Source: Polaribacter sp. BM10 (lineage in GTDB: Bacteria > Bacteroidota > Bacteroidia > Flavobacteriales > Flavobacteriaceae). From it: a stretch of DNA of 64,000 bases. The translations under genes and the position numbers were made by a program. The notes beneath the pieces were generated by a model. It saw nothing but the letters and a program-made list of their open reading frames with translations, ran no database searches and was not told the DNA's origin. The number at the start of each line of letters is the position of its first letter. Positions within the stretch are counted from its first letter, which is position 1. This document shows positions 7,325-14,547 of the stretch, in pieces. The stretch lies in assembly GCF_002005425.1 (NCBI RefSeq), contig NZ_CP019704.1:2996001-3060000 (forward strand), in the 5' to 3' direction.

Positions 7325-10000
7325 ATGAAGATAAAACAAACAAAATATATGAAATTGTCTGGTTTAGAACCTTTAATTCTAAATGAAAACAGCAATTTTA
7401 TAAATGTAGGAGAACGAACCAACGTTGCGGGATCACGCAAGTTTTTAAGACTTATTAAAGAAGAGAAATTTGATGAAGCTTTAGATATTGCAAGACATCA
7501 AGTAGACGGTGGTGCGCAGATTGTAGATATTAATATGGATGATGGTTTGATAGATGGAAAAGAAGCCATGGTTCGTTTTTTGAATTTAATAGCTGCAGAA
7601 CCAGATATTTGTAGAGTTCCTATGATGATTGATAGTTCTAAATGGGAAATTATTGAAGCCGGTTTACAAGTTGTACAAGGAAAATGCGTTGTAAATTCTA
7701 TTTCTTTAAAAGAAGGAGAAGAAAAGTTTATTTGGGAAGCAACTCAGATAAAGAGGTACGGAGCCGCAGTAATTGTAATGGCTTTTGATGAAGTTGGACA
7801 AGCAGACAATTACGAAAGACGTATAGAAATAGCCAAACGCTCTTATGATATTTTAGTAAACAAAGTTGGTTTTGCATCCGAAGATATAATTTTCGATTTA
7901 AATATTTTTCCTGTGGCAACAGGTATGGGTGAACATCGAAAAAATGCTATTGATTTTATAGAAGCAACGCGTTGGGTGCGTCAGAATTTAGAAAACGTTT
8001 CTGTAAGTGGAGGAGTAAGTAATGTGTCGTTTTCTTTTAGAGGAAATAATACTGTTAGAGAAGCAATGCACTCTGTTTTCTTGTATTATGCGATACAAGC
8101 AGGTATGAATATGGGCATTGTTAACCCAGCAATGTTAGAAGTGTATGATGATATTCCGAAAGATTTATTAGAACATATAGAAGACGTAATTTTAGATAGA
8201 AGAGAAGATGCTACCGAACGTTTATTAGATTTTGCAGAAACTGTAAAAGGAACCAAAAAAGAAAAAACTGTCGATTTATCTTGGAGAGAAAACCCTTTAC
8301 AAGATAGAATTACGCATGCTTTAGTTAAAGGAATTGACGCATTTATTATTGAAGATGTAGAAGAAGCTAGACAACAAGCAGAAAAACCAATTGAAGTTAT
8401 TGAAGGAAATTTGATGATTGGTATGAATGTAGTTGGAGATTTATTTGGTGCAGGAAAAATGTTTTTACCACAAGTTGTAAAATCTGCTCGGGTTATGAAA
8501 AAAGCGGTCGGTTATCTAAATCCTTTTATAGAAGCAGAAAAAGGCGAAGAACAAAAAGCATTAGGTAAAATATTAATGGCAACAGTAAAAGGAGATGTTC
8601 ATGATATTGGTAAAAATATTGTTTCTGTTGTTTTAGGCTGTAACAATTACGAGATTGTAGATTTAGGAGTTATGGTTCCGCCAGAAAAAATTATTGAAGC
8701 TGCAAAAAGAGAAAATGTAGATGCAATTGGTTTAAGCGGATTGATTACTCCGTCGTTAGACGAAATGGTGTATTTAGCTAAAGAAATGGAACGTCAAAAT
8801 TTTAAATTACCGTTATTGATTGGTGGTGCAACAACTTCTAAAGCGCATACAGCAGTTAAGATAGATACACAATATAAAAACGCTGTGGTTCATGTAAATG
8901 ATGCTTCTAGAGCAGTAACTGTTGTTGGAGATTTGCTGAATAAAAAAACCAATAACGATTATGTAGCAAAACTAAAGAAAGATTATGATGAGTTTAGAAC
9001 CAAGTTTTTAAAACGAGGTAAAGAGAAATCATATATTTCTATAAAAGAAGCTCGTAAATGTAAATACAAAATTGATTGGCAAACTACTGAAATTGTAAAG
9101 CCAAAAGAATTAGGAATTCAGACTTTAGAACAGCTAAGTTTAAAAGAATTAGTGCCTTTTATAGATTGGAGTCCGTTTTTTAGAAGTTGGGATTTACATG
9201 GTAAATTTCCTGATATTTTAACAGATGAGGTTGTAGGCGAGCAAGCAACAATAATGTACAAAGAAGCAAATGTTATGATCAATGAAATTATAGCAAATCA
9301 ATCTTTAAAACCGAAAGCAATTTTTGGTTTGTTCGAAGCAAATACTATTAACGAAGATGATATTTCTTTACATAAAAAAGGGGGAGAAGAATTTGTTTTT
9401 AGAACTTTAAGACAGCAGTTAAAGAAAAGAGAAGGTATACCAAACCATGCTTTAGCAGATTTTATTGCACCAAAAGAATCTGGTAAAAAAGATTTTATGG
9501 GTGCTTTTTGTGTCGGAATTTTTGGGGCACAAGAATTGGCAGAAAGTTATAAAGCTAAAGAAGATGATTATAATGCAATTATGGCGCAAGCAATTGCAGA
9601 TCGTTTTGCTGAGGCTTTTGCAGAATATTTGCACAAACAAATTAGAACAAAACATTGGGGATATGCTCTTGATGAAAAATTGTCTAATGATGATTTAATT
9701 AAAGAAAATTACAAAGGTATTCGTCCGGCGCCAGGTTATCCTGCTTGCCCAGATCATTTAGAAAAAGAAACAATTTGGAACTTACTTAATGTAGAAGAAC
9801 AAATAGGTGTTAAACTTACAGAAAGTTTGGCAATGTGGCCTGCAGCTGCTGTTTCTGGTTATTATTTTGCAAATAAAGAAGCTAAATATTTTGGTTTGGG
9901 TAAAATAACAGACGATCAAGTTACAGATTATGCAAAACGTAAAGGAATTTCGATACGAAAAGCTAGAAAATGGTTGCATCCAAATTTAGCAGAAGAGTAA
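7325..10000 (+). CDS. metH: Methionine synthase, folate, cobalamin and reactivation modules (split MetH, C-terminal part)
   Basis: The 891-residue protein begins with the pterin-binding barrel ([14 protein letters not shown] near 27-40, then DINMDDG). It continues with a helical cap and a B12-binding domain whose DxHxxG motif is D424-x-H426-x2-G429, and ends with the SAM-binding reactivation domain ([12 protein letters not shown], and [11 protein letters not shown]). It transfers the methyl of 5-methyl-THF via cobalamin to homocysteine held by the upstream protein. ATG 7325 is taken as the start; ATG 7349 is an alternative that keeps all conserved sequence. The stop codon directly abuts a structured repeat. 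Confidence 0.95.
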   Translation: MKIKQTKYMKLSGLEPLILNENSNFINVGERTNVAGSRKFLRLIKEEKFDEALDIARHQVDGGAQIVDINMDDGLIDGKEAMVRFLNLIAAEPDICRVPMMIDSSKWEIIEAGLQVVQGKCVVNSISLKEGEEKFIWEATQIKRYGAAVIVMAFDEVGQADNYERRIEIAKRSYDILVNKVGFASEDIIFDLNIFPVATGMGEHRKNAIDFIEATRWVRQNLENVSVSGGVSNVSFSFRGNNTVREAMHSVFLYYAIQAGMNMGIVNPAMLEVYDDIPKDLLEHIEDVILDRREDATERLLDFAETVKGTKKEKTVDLSWRENPLQDRITHALVKGIDAFIIEDVEEARQQAEKPIEVIEGNLMIGMNVVGDLFGAGKMFLPQVVKSARVMKKAVGYLNPFIEAEKGEEQKALGKILMATVKGDVHDIGKNIVSVVLGCNNYEIVDLGVMVPPEKIIEAAKRENVDAIGLSGLITPSLDEMVYLAKEMERQNFKLPLLIGGATTSKAHTAVKIDTQYKNAVVHVNDASRAVTVVGDLLNKKTNNDYVAKLKKDYDEFRTKFLKRGKEKSYISIKEARKCKYKIDWQTTEIVKPKELGIQTLEQLSLKELVPFIDWSPFFRSWDLHGKFPDILTDEVVGEQATIMYKEANVMINEIIANQSLKPKAIFGLFEANTINEDDISLHKKGGEEFVFRTLRQQLKKREGIPNHALADFIAPKESGKKDFMGAFCVGIFGAQELAESYKAKEDDYNAIMAQAIADRFAEAFAEYLHKQIRTKHWGYALDEKLSNDDLIKENYKGIRPAPGYPACPDHLEKETIWNLLNVEEQIGVKLTESLAMWPAAAVSGYYFANKEAKYFGLGKITDDQVTDYAKRKGISIRKARKWLHPNLAEE

Positions 10001-10085
10001 GCCTGCGTTAGCGATTGTAGTGACATCCTTTTTTGAGGAACGAGAAAAAGATATAACGAAAAGCGCGACCTGAAAGGAAACGCCC
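10001..10085 (-). ncRNA. Flavo-1-like structured intergenic element, copy 1
   Basis: Read on the minus strand it runs GGGCGTTTCC...TATCTTTTT...AAAAAAGGAT...ATCGCTAACGC, with outer arms GCGTT (10005-10009) and AACGC (10079-10083) and an inner ATCCTTTTT/AAAAAGAT hairpin. A second element with the same layout lies at 49073-49182. From memory such elements are scattered between genes in flavobacterial genomes and resemble the Rfam Flavo-1 RNA; I cannot search to confirm it. It starts at the base after the metH stop. Confidence 0.5.
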
Positions 10086-10148
10086 AAAAGAAATAATTAA
10101 TTAACAATTAATTTTATTTAAACTAACAACTAATAAAAGAAGAAATAA

Positions 10149-10156
10149 GAGTTTTG
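10149..10156 (+). promoter_or_regulatory. Candidate -7 element for the small ORF and metF
   Basis: GAGTTTTG, followed by CAG, differs by one base from TAnnTTTG and lies 17 nt before the small ORF at 10174. The TTTGCAG context is shared with the ferredoxin and trxA promoters. No -33 TTG is seen at the right distance. Confidence 0.25.
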
Positions 10157-10173
10157 CAGTAAATATTAAAAAA

Positions 10174-10260
10174 ATGAAAAAACATAGAATAGAAATAGTT
10201 TTCTTTCTAAGGCTTTTAACATTAACTGTAACTGCATTAACAATAGCTTATTTCATCTAG
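10174..10260 (+). CDS. Possible 28-residue hydrophobic small protein
   Basis: An ATG-started reading frame of 28 codons ends in TAG 23 nt before metF. It encodes a basic start (MKKHRIE) followed by one continuous hydrophobic segment (about residues 8-28) long enough to cross the membrane once. The ATG is preceded by an A-rich leader like those of its neighbours, and a near-consensus -7 box lies just upstream. I recognise no family. It may be a small membrane protein, a leader peptide for metF, or chance; conservation in related genomes would decide. Confidence 0.4.
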   Translation: MKKHRIEIVFFLRLLTLTVTALTIAYFI

Positions 10261-10283
10261 ATTACTGAATAAATTCAGGAACG

Positions 10284-11240
10284 ATGAAGATTACAGATCA
10301 TATTAAAAAAGCCAACGGAAAAACATTATTTTCATTTGAAATTATTCCGCCAAAAAAAGGAAATAATATTCAAGAATTATACAACAATATAGATCCTTTA
10401 ATGGAGTTTAAACCCCCGTTTATAGACGTAACAACTTCTAGAGAAGAATACGTTTATATAGATAAAGGTAACGGTTTGTTAGATAGAAAAATTACAAGAA
10501 TGCGACCAGGTACAGTTGGTATTTGTGCTGCAATTAAACATAAATATGATGTAGATACTGTGCCACATGTGCTTTGTGGTGGCTTTAGTAAAGAGGAAAC
10601 AGAGTATGTTTTGGTAGATTGCCATTATCTTGGTATTGATAATGTTATGGCGTTAAGAGGAGACGCGATGAGCCATCAAAAGTATTTTGAACCAAATAAA
10701 GACGGAAATCATTATGCGAAAGATTTGGTTTCTCAAATTCAGGATTTAAACTGCGGAAAATATTTACACGAGGTTGTAGAGGCGTCTAATAAATCTGACT
10801 TTTGTATTGGTGTTGCAGGATATCCAGAGAAACATTTAGAATCACCATCTTTACAAACCGATTTAAAACGATTAAAAGAAAAGGTTGATGCTGGGGCAGA
10901 TTATGTTGTAACTCAAATGTTTTTTGATAATCAGAAATATTTTGAATTTGTTGCAGCAGCCAAAAATGCAGGTATAAATGTGCCTATTATACCAGGAATT
11001 AAACCCATTGCAGTTAAACGTCACTTACAGTTATTGCCACAAGTTTTTAAAATTGATTTACCAGAGCCTTTAATTACTGCTGTAGAAGATTGTAGTAATA
11101 ACAAAGCTGTTAGACAAGTTGGTATTGAGTGGGCAATACAGCAATCTAAAGAATTGTTAGCTGCAGGTGTACCTGTTTTACATTATTATTCTATGGGAAA
11201 AAGTGATAATGTACAAGCTATTGCTACTGAACTTTTTTAA
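10284..11240 (+). CDS. metF: Methylenetetrahydrofolate reductase [NAD(P)H]
   Basis: The flavoprotein reduces 5,10-methylene-THF to 5-methyl-THF, the methyl donor for the methionine synthase pair just upstream. The 318-residue protein has the MTHFR barrel: FSFEIIPPKKG with the catalytic Glu near residue 18, DVTTSREEY, ALRGD at about 118, and the QMFFDNQKYFEF strand near 211. Length is slightly above the E. coli enzyme (296). It is separated from metH by 283 nt that hold a structured element, a possible small ORF and a near-consensus -7 box. It may therefore have its own promoter and not depend only on the riboswitch. Confidence 0.94.
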   Translation: MKITDHIKKANGKTLFSFEIIPPKKGNNIQELYNNIDPLMEFKPPFIDVTTSREEYVYIDKGNGLLDRKITRMRPGTVGICAAIKHKYDVDTVPHVLCGGFSKEETEYVLVDCHYLGIDNVMALRGDAMSHQKYFEPNKDGNHYAKDLVSQIQDLNCGKYLHEVVEASNKSDFCIGVAGYPEKHLESPSLQTDLKRLKEKVDAGADYVVTQMFFDNQKYFEFVAAAKNAGINVPIIPGIKPIAVKRHLQLLPQVFKIDLPEPLITAVEDCSNNKAVRQVGIEWAIQQSKELLAAGVPVLHYYSMGKSDNVQAIATELF

Positions 11241-11332
11241 AGTTTTAAAATTTTTATATCTTTAAAAGGTGCTAGTTTTAGATGAAGAATTATTAATTTT
11301 TTATTTGAAATGGCTTGATTTATAACATAATC

Positions 11333-11421
11333 TATATTTGTAAGCATAAAGACTATTGATAGACTAATAGTAAAAAGTAATTTTTTTGAAATATAGAAAG
11401 TAAATTTTTTGTTTACTTTTG
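11333..11421 (+). promoter_or_regulatory. Two candidate -7 elements upstream of trxA
   Basis: TATATTTG at 11333-11340 and TACTTTTG at 11414-11421 both match TAnnTTTG. The second lies 41 nt before the trxA start and is the likelier promoter. Neither has a TTG at the ideal 19-20 nt spacing (the nearest are at 15 and 25 nt). The rest of the 222-nt gap after metF holds nothing I can identify. Confidence 0.4.
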
Positions 11422-11462
11422 CAGTACAAAATTAGAAATAAGAACTTTTAAAATATAAAAAA

Positions 11463-11780
11463 ATGGCATTAGAAATAACAGACGCAAATTTTGAAGAGGT
11501 AGTATTAAAATCTGATAAACCAGTATTAGTAGATTTTTGGGCTGCTTGGTGTGGACCTTGTAGAATGGTTGGGCCAATTGTAGATGAAATTCATACTGAA
11601 TATGACGGTAAAGCTGTTGTAGGTAAAGTAGATGTAGATGCAAACCAAGAATTTGCAGCTAAATATGGTGTTAGAAATATACCAACAGTTTTAATATTTA
11701 AAAACGGAGAAGTTGTAGATAAGCAAGTAGGTGTTGCCCCTAAAAACGTTTACACAGGTAAAATTGATGCTGCTATATAA
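11463..11780 (+). CDS. trxA: Thioredoxin
   Basis: A small cytoplasmic thiol-disulfide oxidoreductase that reduces ribonucleotide reductase, peroxiredoxins and similar targets. The 105-residue protein has the unchanged active site W-C30-G-P-C33 preceded by FWAAW, the cis-proline loop NIPT near residue 74, and the usual thioredoxin length. It is preceded by an A-rich leader with a TAnnTTTG promoter element and followed by a compact terminator, so it is probably monocistronic. The DUF58 gene starts just after that terminator. Confidence 0.96.
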   Translation: MALEITDANFEEVVLKSDKPVLVDFWAAWCGPCRMVGPIVDEIHTEYDGKAVVGKVDVDANQEFAAKYGVRNIPTVLIFKNGEVVDKQVGVAPKNVYTGKIDAAI

Positions 11781-11805
11781 GTAGTATTAACATATTAAAT
11801 AAGAT

Positions 11806-11836
11806 AAAGGTTTGGCTAACGTCAAACCTTTTTTTA
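11806..11836 (+). terminator. Intrinsic terminator after trxA
   Basis: Perfect 9-bp stem AAAGGTTTG/CAAACCTTT (11806-11814 with 11823-11831), 8-nt loop, then a T tract. It ends 11 nt before the next start codon. Confidence 0.75.
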
Positions 11837-11846
11837 TTTTGGTAGT

Positions 11847-12770
11847 ATGGTAAATTCATCCGAAGTTAAATCATCAGAAATAAAAAACTTAGACATTCTT
11901 GCAAGACAAGTTGTAGAGGGGTTTATAACAGGTATTCATAAAAGTCCTTTTCATGGGTTTTCTGTAGAATTCTCTGAGCATAAATTATATAATAAAGGAG
12001 AAAGTACAAGACATATAGATTGGAAGTTATTTGCTAAAACCGAAAAATTATACACCAAAAAATATGAAGAAGAAACAAATTTAAGATGTCATATTATTAT
12101 TGATAATTCTGCTTCTATGCATTATCCTGTCGTAAAAAAACAGACTATAAATACTTTAAACAAAGTTGGCTTTTCTGCAATTGCCGCTGCTGCTTTAATG
12201 GAGATTCTTAAGAGGCAAAGAGATGCGGTTGGTTTAAGTATATATTCTGATGTTTATGAATATTATGCGCCAGAGAAAGGAAGTGATCGACATCGAAAAA
12301 TGCTTTTACATCAATTAGAGCAATTACTAACAACTACTTCTAAAAATGCTACTGAAACTTATAAATTTCTTCATGAAATTGCAGAAAAGATTCATAGAAG
12401 ATCTTTAATTTTTGTTTTTACAGATATGTTTCAGCCAAATAAACAGAATGATTCTTTATTTGAAGCACTAAAACATCTAAAATATAATAAACATGAGGTT
12501 GTTTTGTTTCATACTTATGATCAAAAAACTGAATTTGATTTTAATTTCGATAATTCTCCAAAAAAATTTATTGATATAGAAACTGGTCAAGAAATTAATG
12601 TTTTTGCAGAAAATGTTCAGGAAAAATACCAGGAATTAGTAAATGAGTATTTTAAAAATCTAAAAAACAAATGTTTACAGTATAAGATAGATTATGTTCT
12701 TGTAGATATTAATAAAGGTTTTAATGATGTTTTAACTGCTTATTTAATCAGTAGAAAAAAAAATATTTAA
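11847..12770 (+). CDS. DUF58 / von Willebrand A-like protein
   Basis: A 307-residue cytoplasmic protein of the DUF58 family. The signature RHIDWKLFAKTEKLYTKKYEEE occupies about residues 55-75, and a MIDAS-like DNSASM follows at about 85-90, as in vWA metal-binding sites. In many bacteria DUF58 proteins work with a MoxR AAA ATPase and Bat proteins; none of those is next to it here. It starts only 11 nt after the trxA terminator and ends 64 nt before tRNA-Asp. Its biochemical role is unknown. Confidence 0.85.
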   Translation: MVNSSEVKSSEIKNLDILARQVVEGFITGIHKSPFHGFSVEFSEHKLYNKGESTRHIDWKLFAKTEKLYTKKYEEETNLRCHIIIDNSASMHYPVVKKQTINTLNKVGFSAIAAAALMEILKRQRDAVGLSIYSDVYEYYAPEKGSDRHRKMLLHQLEQLLTTTSKNATETYKFLHEIAEKIHRRSLIFVFTDMFQPNKQNDSLFEALKHLKYNKHEVVLFHTYDQKTEFDFNFDNSPKKFIDIETGQEINVFAENVQEKYQELVNEYFKNLKNKCLQYKIDYVLVDINKGFNDVLTAYLISRKKNI

Positions 12771-12787
12771 TTTTTTTAAAAAAATGC

Positions 12788-12817
12788 TTGCAGATATTAA
12801 AAACTGTGTTATATTTG
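12788..12817 (+). promoter_or_regulatory. Promoter of tRNA-Asp
   Basis: TTG at 12788-12790 and TATATTTG at 12810-12817 are separated by 19 nt. This is an ideal Bacteroidetes -33/-7 pair, 17 nt before the mature tRNA start. Confidence 0.75.
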
Positions 12818-12834
12818 CAACCGCTAAGAGCAAC

Positions 12835-12908
12835 GGTCTGGTAGTTCAGCTGGTTAGAATACCTGCCTGTCACGCAGGGGGTCGCGGGTTCGAGTCCCGT
12901 CCAGACCG
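12835..12908 (+). tRNA. tRNA-Asp (anticodon GTC)
   Basis: A 74-nt cloverleaf: acceptor GGTCTGG with CCAGACC, anticodon stem CCTGC/GCAGG with loop CTGTCAC (GTC at 12869-12871), and T arm GCGGGTTCGAGTCCCGT. The discriminator is G, as expected for aspartate. The 3' CCA is not encoded (GCA follows). Confidence 0.97.
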
Positions 12909-12909
12909 C

Positions 12910-12940
12910 AAAAAGCATCTCAATTTTGAGATGCTTTTTT
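12910..12940. terminator. Terminator between tRNA-Asp and comM, works in both directions
   Basis: AAAAGCATCTCA (from 12911) pairs with TGAGATGCTTTT across a 4-nt loop and is flanked by A and T runs. It begins 2 nt after the tRNA and lies just downstream of the comM stop on the other strand. Confidence 0.8.
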
Positions 12941-12963
12941 CATTTTATAATATTTTGTAAATT

Positions 12964-14499
12964 TTACCCTAACCAACCTTCTCTGTCTAAACTTCGATAT
13001 TGTATTGCTTCGGCAATATGATCTGGTGCTATTTCTTCAGTATTGGCTAAATCTGCAATTGTTCTAGAAACTTTCAAGATTCTATCGTAAGCTCTGGCAG
13101 ATAAATTTAATTTTTCCATAGCAGTTTTTAAAAGGGTTTTACTTTCTTGAGAAAGTTTACAAAATTGTCTTATTTGTTTCACGTTCATTTGAGCGTTGTA
13201 ATGAATGTTCTCAAAATCTTTAAATCTTTTAGATTGTAATTCTCTAGATGCGGTTACTCGCTTTCTAATCTCTACAGAAGATTCGCCTTTTCTTTCTTCT
13301 GATAATTTATCAAAAGGAACAGGTGTAACTTCTATATGAATGTCTATTCTATCTAATAATGGACCAGAAATTTTACTTAAATATCGTTGCATTTCTTGTG
13401 GAGTAGAAGTCATGGGTGAGTTAGGGTCGTTAAAAAAACCACTCGGACTAGGATTCATGCTAGCTACTAACATAAAACTACAAGGATAAGTTACTGTAAA
13501 TTTAGCTCTAGAAATGGTAACATCTCTATCTTCTAGTGGTTGACGCATAACCTCTAAAACATCTCTTTTAAATTCTGGTAATTCATCTAAAAAAAGAACA
13601 CCATTATGAGAAAGAGAAATTTCTCCTGGTCTTGGATATTGGCCACCACCTACTAATGCAACATTTGAAATTGTATGATGTGGGCTTCTAAATGGTCTTT
13701 GGTATAAAAGACCTTCATTTTTAGTTTTACCCACTACAGAATGTATTTTAGTGGTTTCTAGTGCTTCATGCAATGTCATTGGTGGTAAGATAGAAGGTAA
13801 TCGTTTTGCAAGCATTGTTTTTCCAGATCCTGGTGGTCCAATTAGAATAATGTTATGGCCACCAGCGGCTGCAATTTCCATACATCGTTTTATGGATTCT
13901 TGTCCTTTTACATCCGAAAAATCAAACTCTGGAAAATCGATATTTTTGTAAAACTCTGCGCGCGTATCTACAACTGTAGGTTCAATTTTTTTATCATCAT
14001 TAAAATGATTGATAACTTCAAGTATGTTCTCTACCCCTAAAACTTCTAAATTATCTACTATTGCTGCTTCTTTTGCGTTTTCTTTCGGAAGAATTAAGTA
14101 CTTATAACCTTCTTCTCTTGCTTTTATAGCAATAGGTAATGCTCCTCTTATGGGTTGTAAACTTCCGTCTAGAGAAAGTTCTCCCATAATTATGTATTCG
14201 TTTATGTTTGGTGATTTTATTTGATTAGAGGCGGCAAGAATACCTACAGCTAATGTTAAATCATAAGCAGCTCCTTCTTTACGAATATCCGCAGGAGCCA
14301 TGTTTATAATGATTTTTTTACCAGGAAGTTTGTAGTTGTTGTTATTTAACGCGGCTGAAATTCGGTAAGAACTTTCTCTAACAGCGTTGTCTGGCAAACC
14401 TACTAAATGGTAGCCAATACCTTTGTCTATATTTACTTCTACGGTAATTGTAGTTGCCTCAATACCGAAAACGGCTGAGCCATAAACTTTTACAAGCAT
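12964..14499 (-). CDS. comM: YifB/ComM family Mg-chelatase-like AAA+ ATPase
   Basis: A 511-residue AAA+ protein. An N-terminal Lon-protease-like fold (about 1-170) is followed by a Walker A GPPGSGKT near 219-226, Walker B LFLDELPEF, the sensor stretch VASMNPSP and the C-terminal Mg-chelatase helical domain (ARAYDRILKVSRTIADL). Known relatives act as branch-migration helicases that help integrate incoming DNA. Whether this strain is competent cannot be judged. Its start codon lies inside a near-perfect 19-bp hairpin (14494-14536), suggesting translational control. It follows ppc on the same strand with a 48-nt gap. Confidence 0.92.
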   Translation of the reverse strand: MLVKVYGSAVFGIEATTITVEVNIDKGIGYHLVGLPDNAVRESSYRISAALNNNNYKLPGKKIIINMAPADIRKEGAAYDLTLAVGILAASNQIKSPNINEYIIMGELSLDGSLQPIRGALPIAIKAREEGYKYLILPKENAKEAAIVDNLEVLGVENILEVINHFNDDKKIEPTVVDTRAEFYKNIDFPEFDFSDVKGQESIKRCMEIAAAGGHNIILIGPPGSGKTMLAKRLPSILPPMTLHEALETTKIHSVVGKTKNEGLLYQRPFRSPHHTISNVALVGGGQYPRPGEISLSHNGVLFLDELPEFKRDVLEVMRQPLEDRDVTISRAKFTVTYPCSFMLVASMNPSPSGFFNDPNSPMTSTPQEMQRYLSKISGPLLDRIDIHIEVTPVPFDKLSEERKGESSVEIRKRVTASRELQSKRFKDFENIHYNAQMNVKQIRQFCKLSQESKTLLKTAMEKLNLSARAYDRILKVSRTIADLANTEEIAPDHIAEAIQYRSLDREGWLG

Positions 14500-14536
14500 A
14501 CTTTTTTCTTTAAATATAAAGAAAAAAAGTATGCTT
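14494..14536 (-). promoter_or_regulatory. Hairpin enclosing the comM start codon
   Basis: 14494-14512 pairs with 14517-14536 (19 bp, one bulged A, 4-nt loop AATA). On the comM mRNA the 3' arm contains GUAUGCUU, with the AUG at 14499-14497. The A/T core and the position suggest a start-codon-sequestering structure and not a terminator, because no U tract follows it. Confidence 0.5.
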
Positions 14537-14547
14537 TAGTTTTTTAT

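Noticed and set aside
11241..11332. Possible small RNA in the metF-trxA gap
   Set aside because: There is a TATATTTG box at 11333 but no terminator or stable structure before trxA, so the simpler reading is a second trxA promoter.
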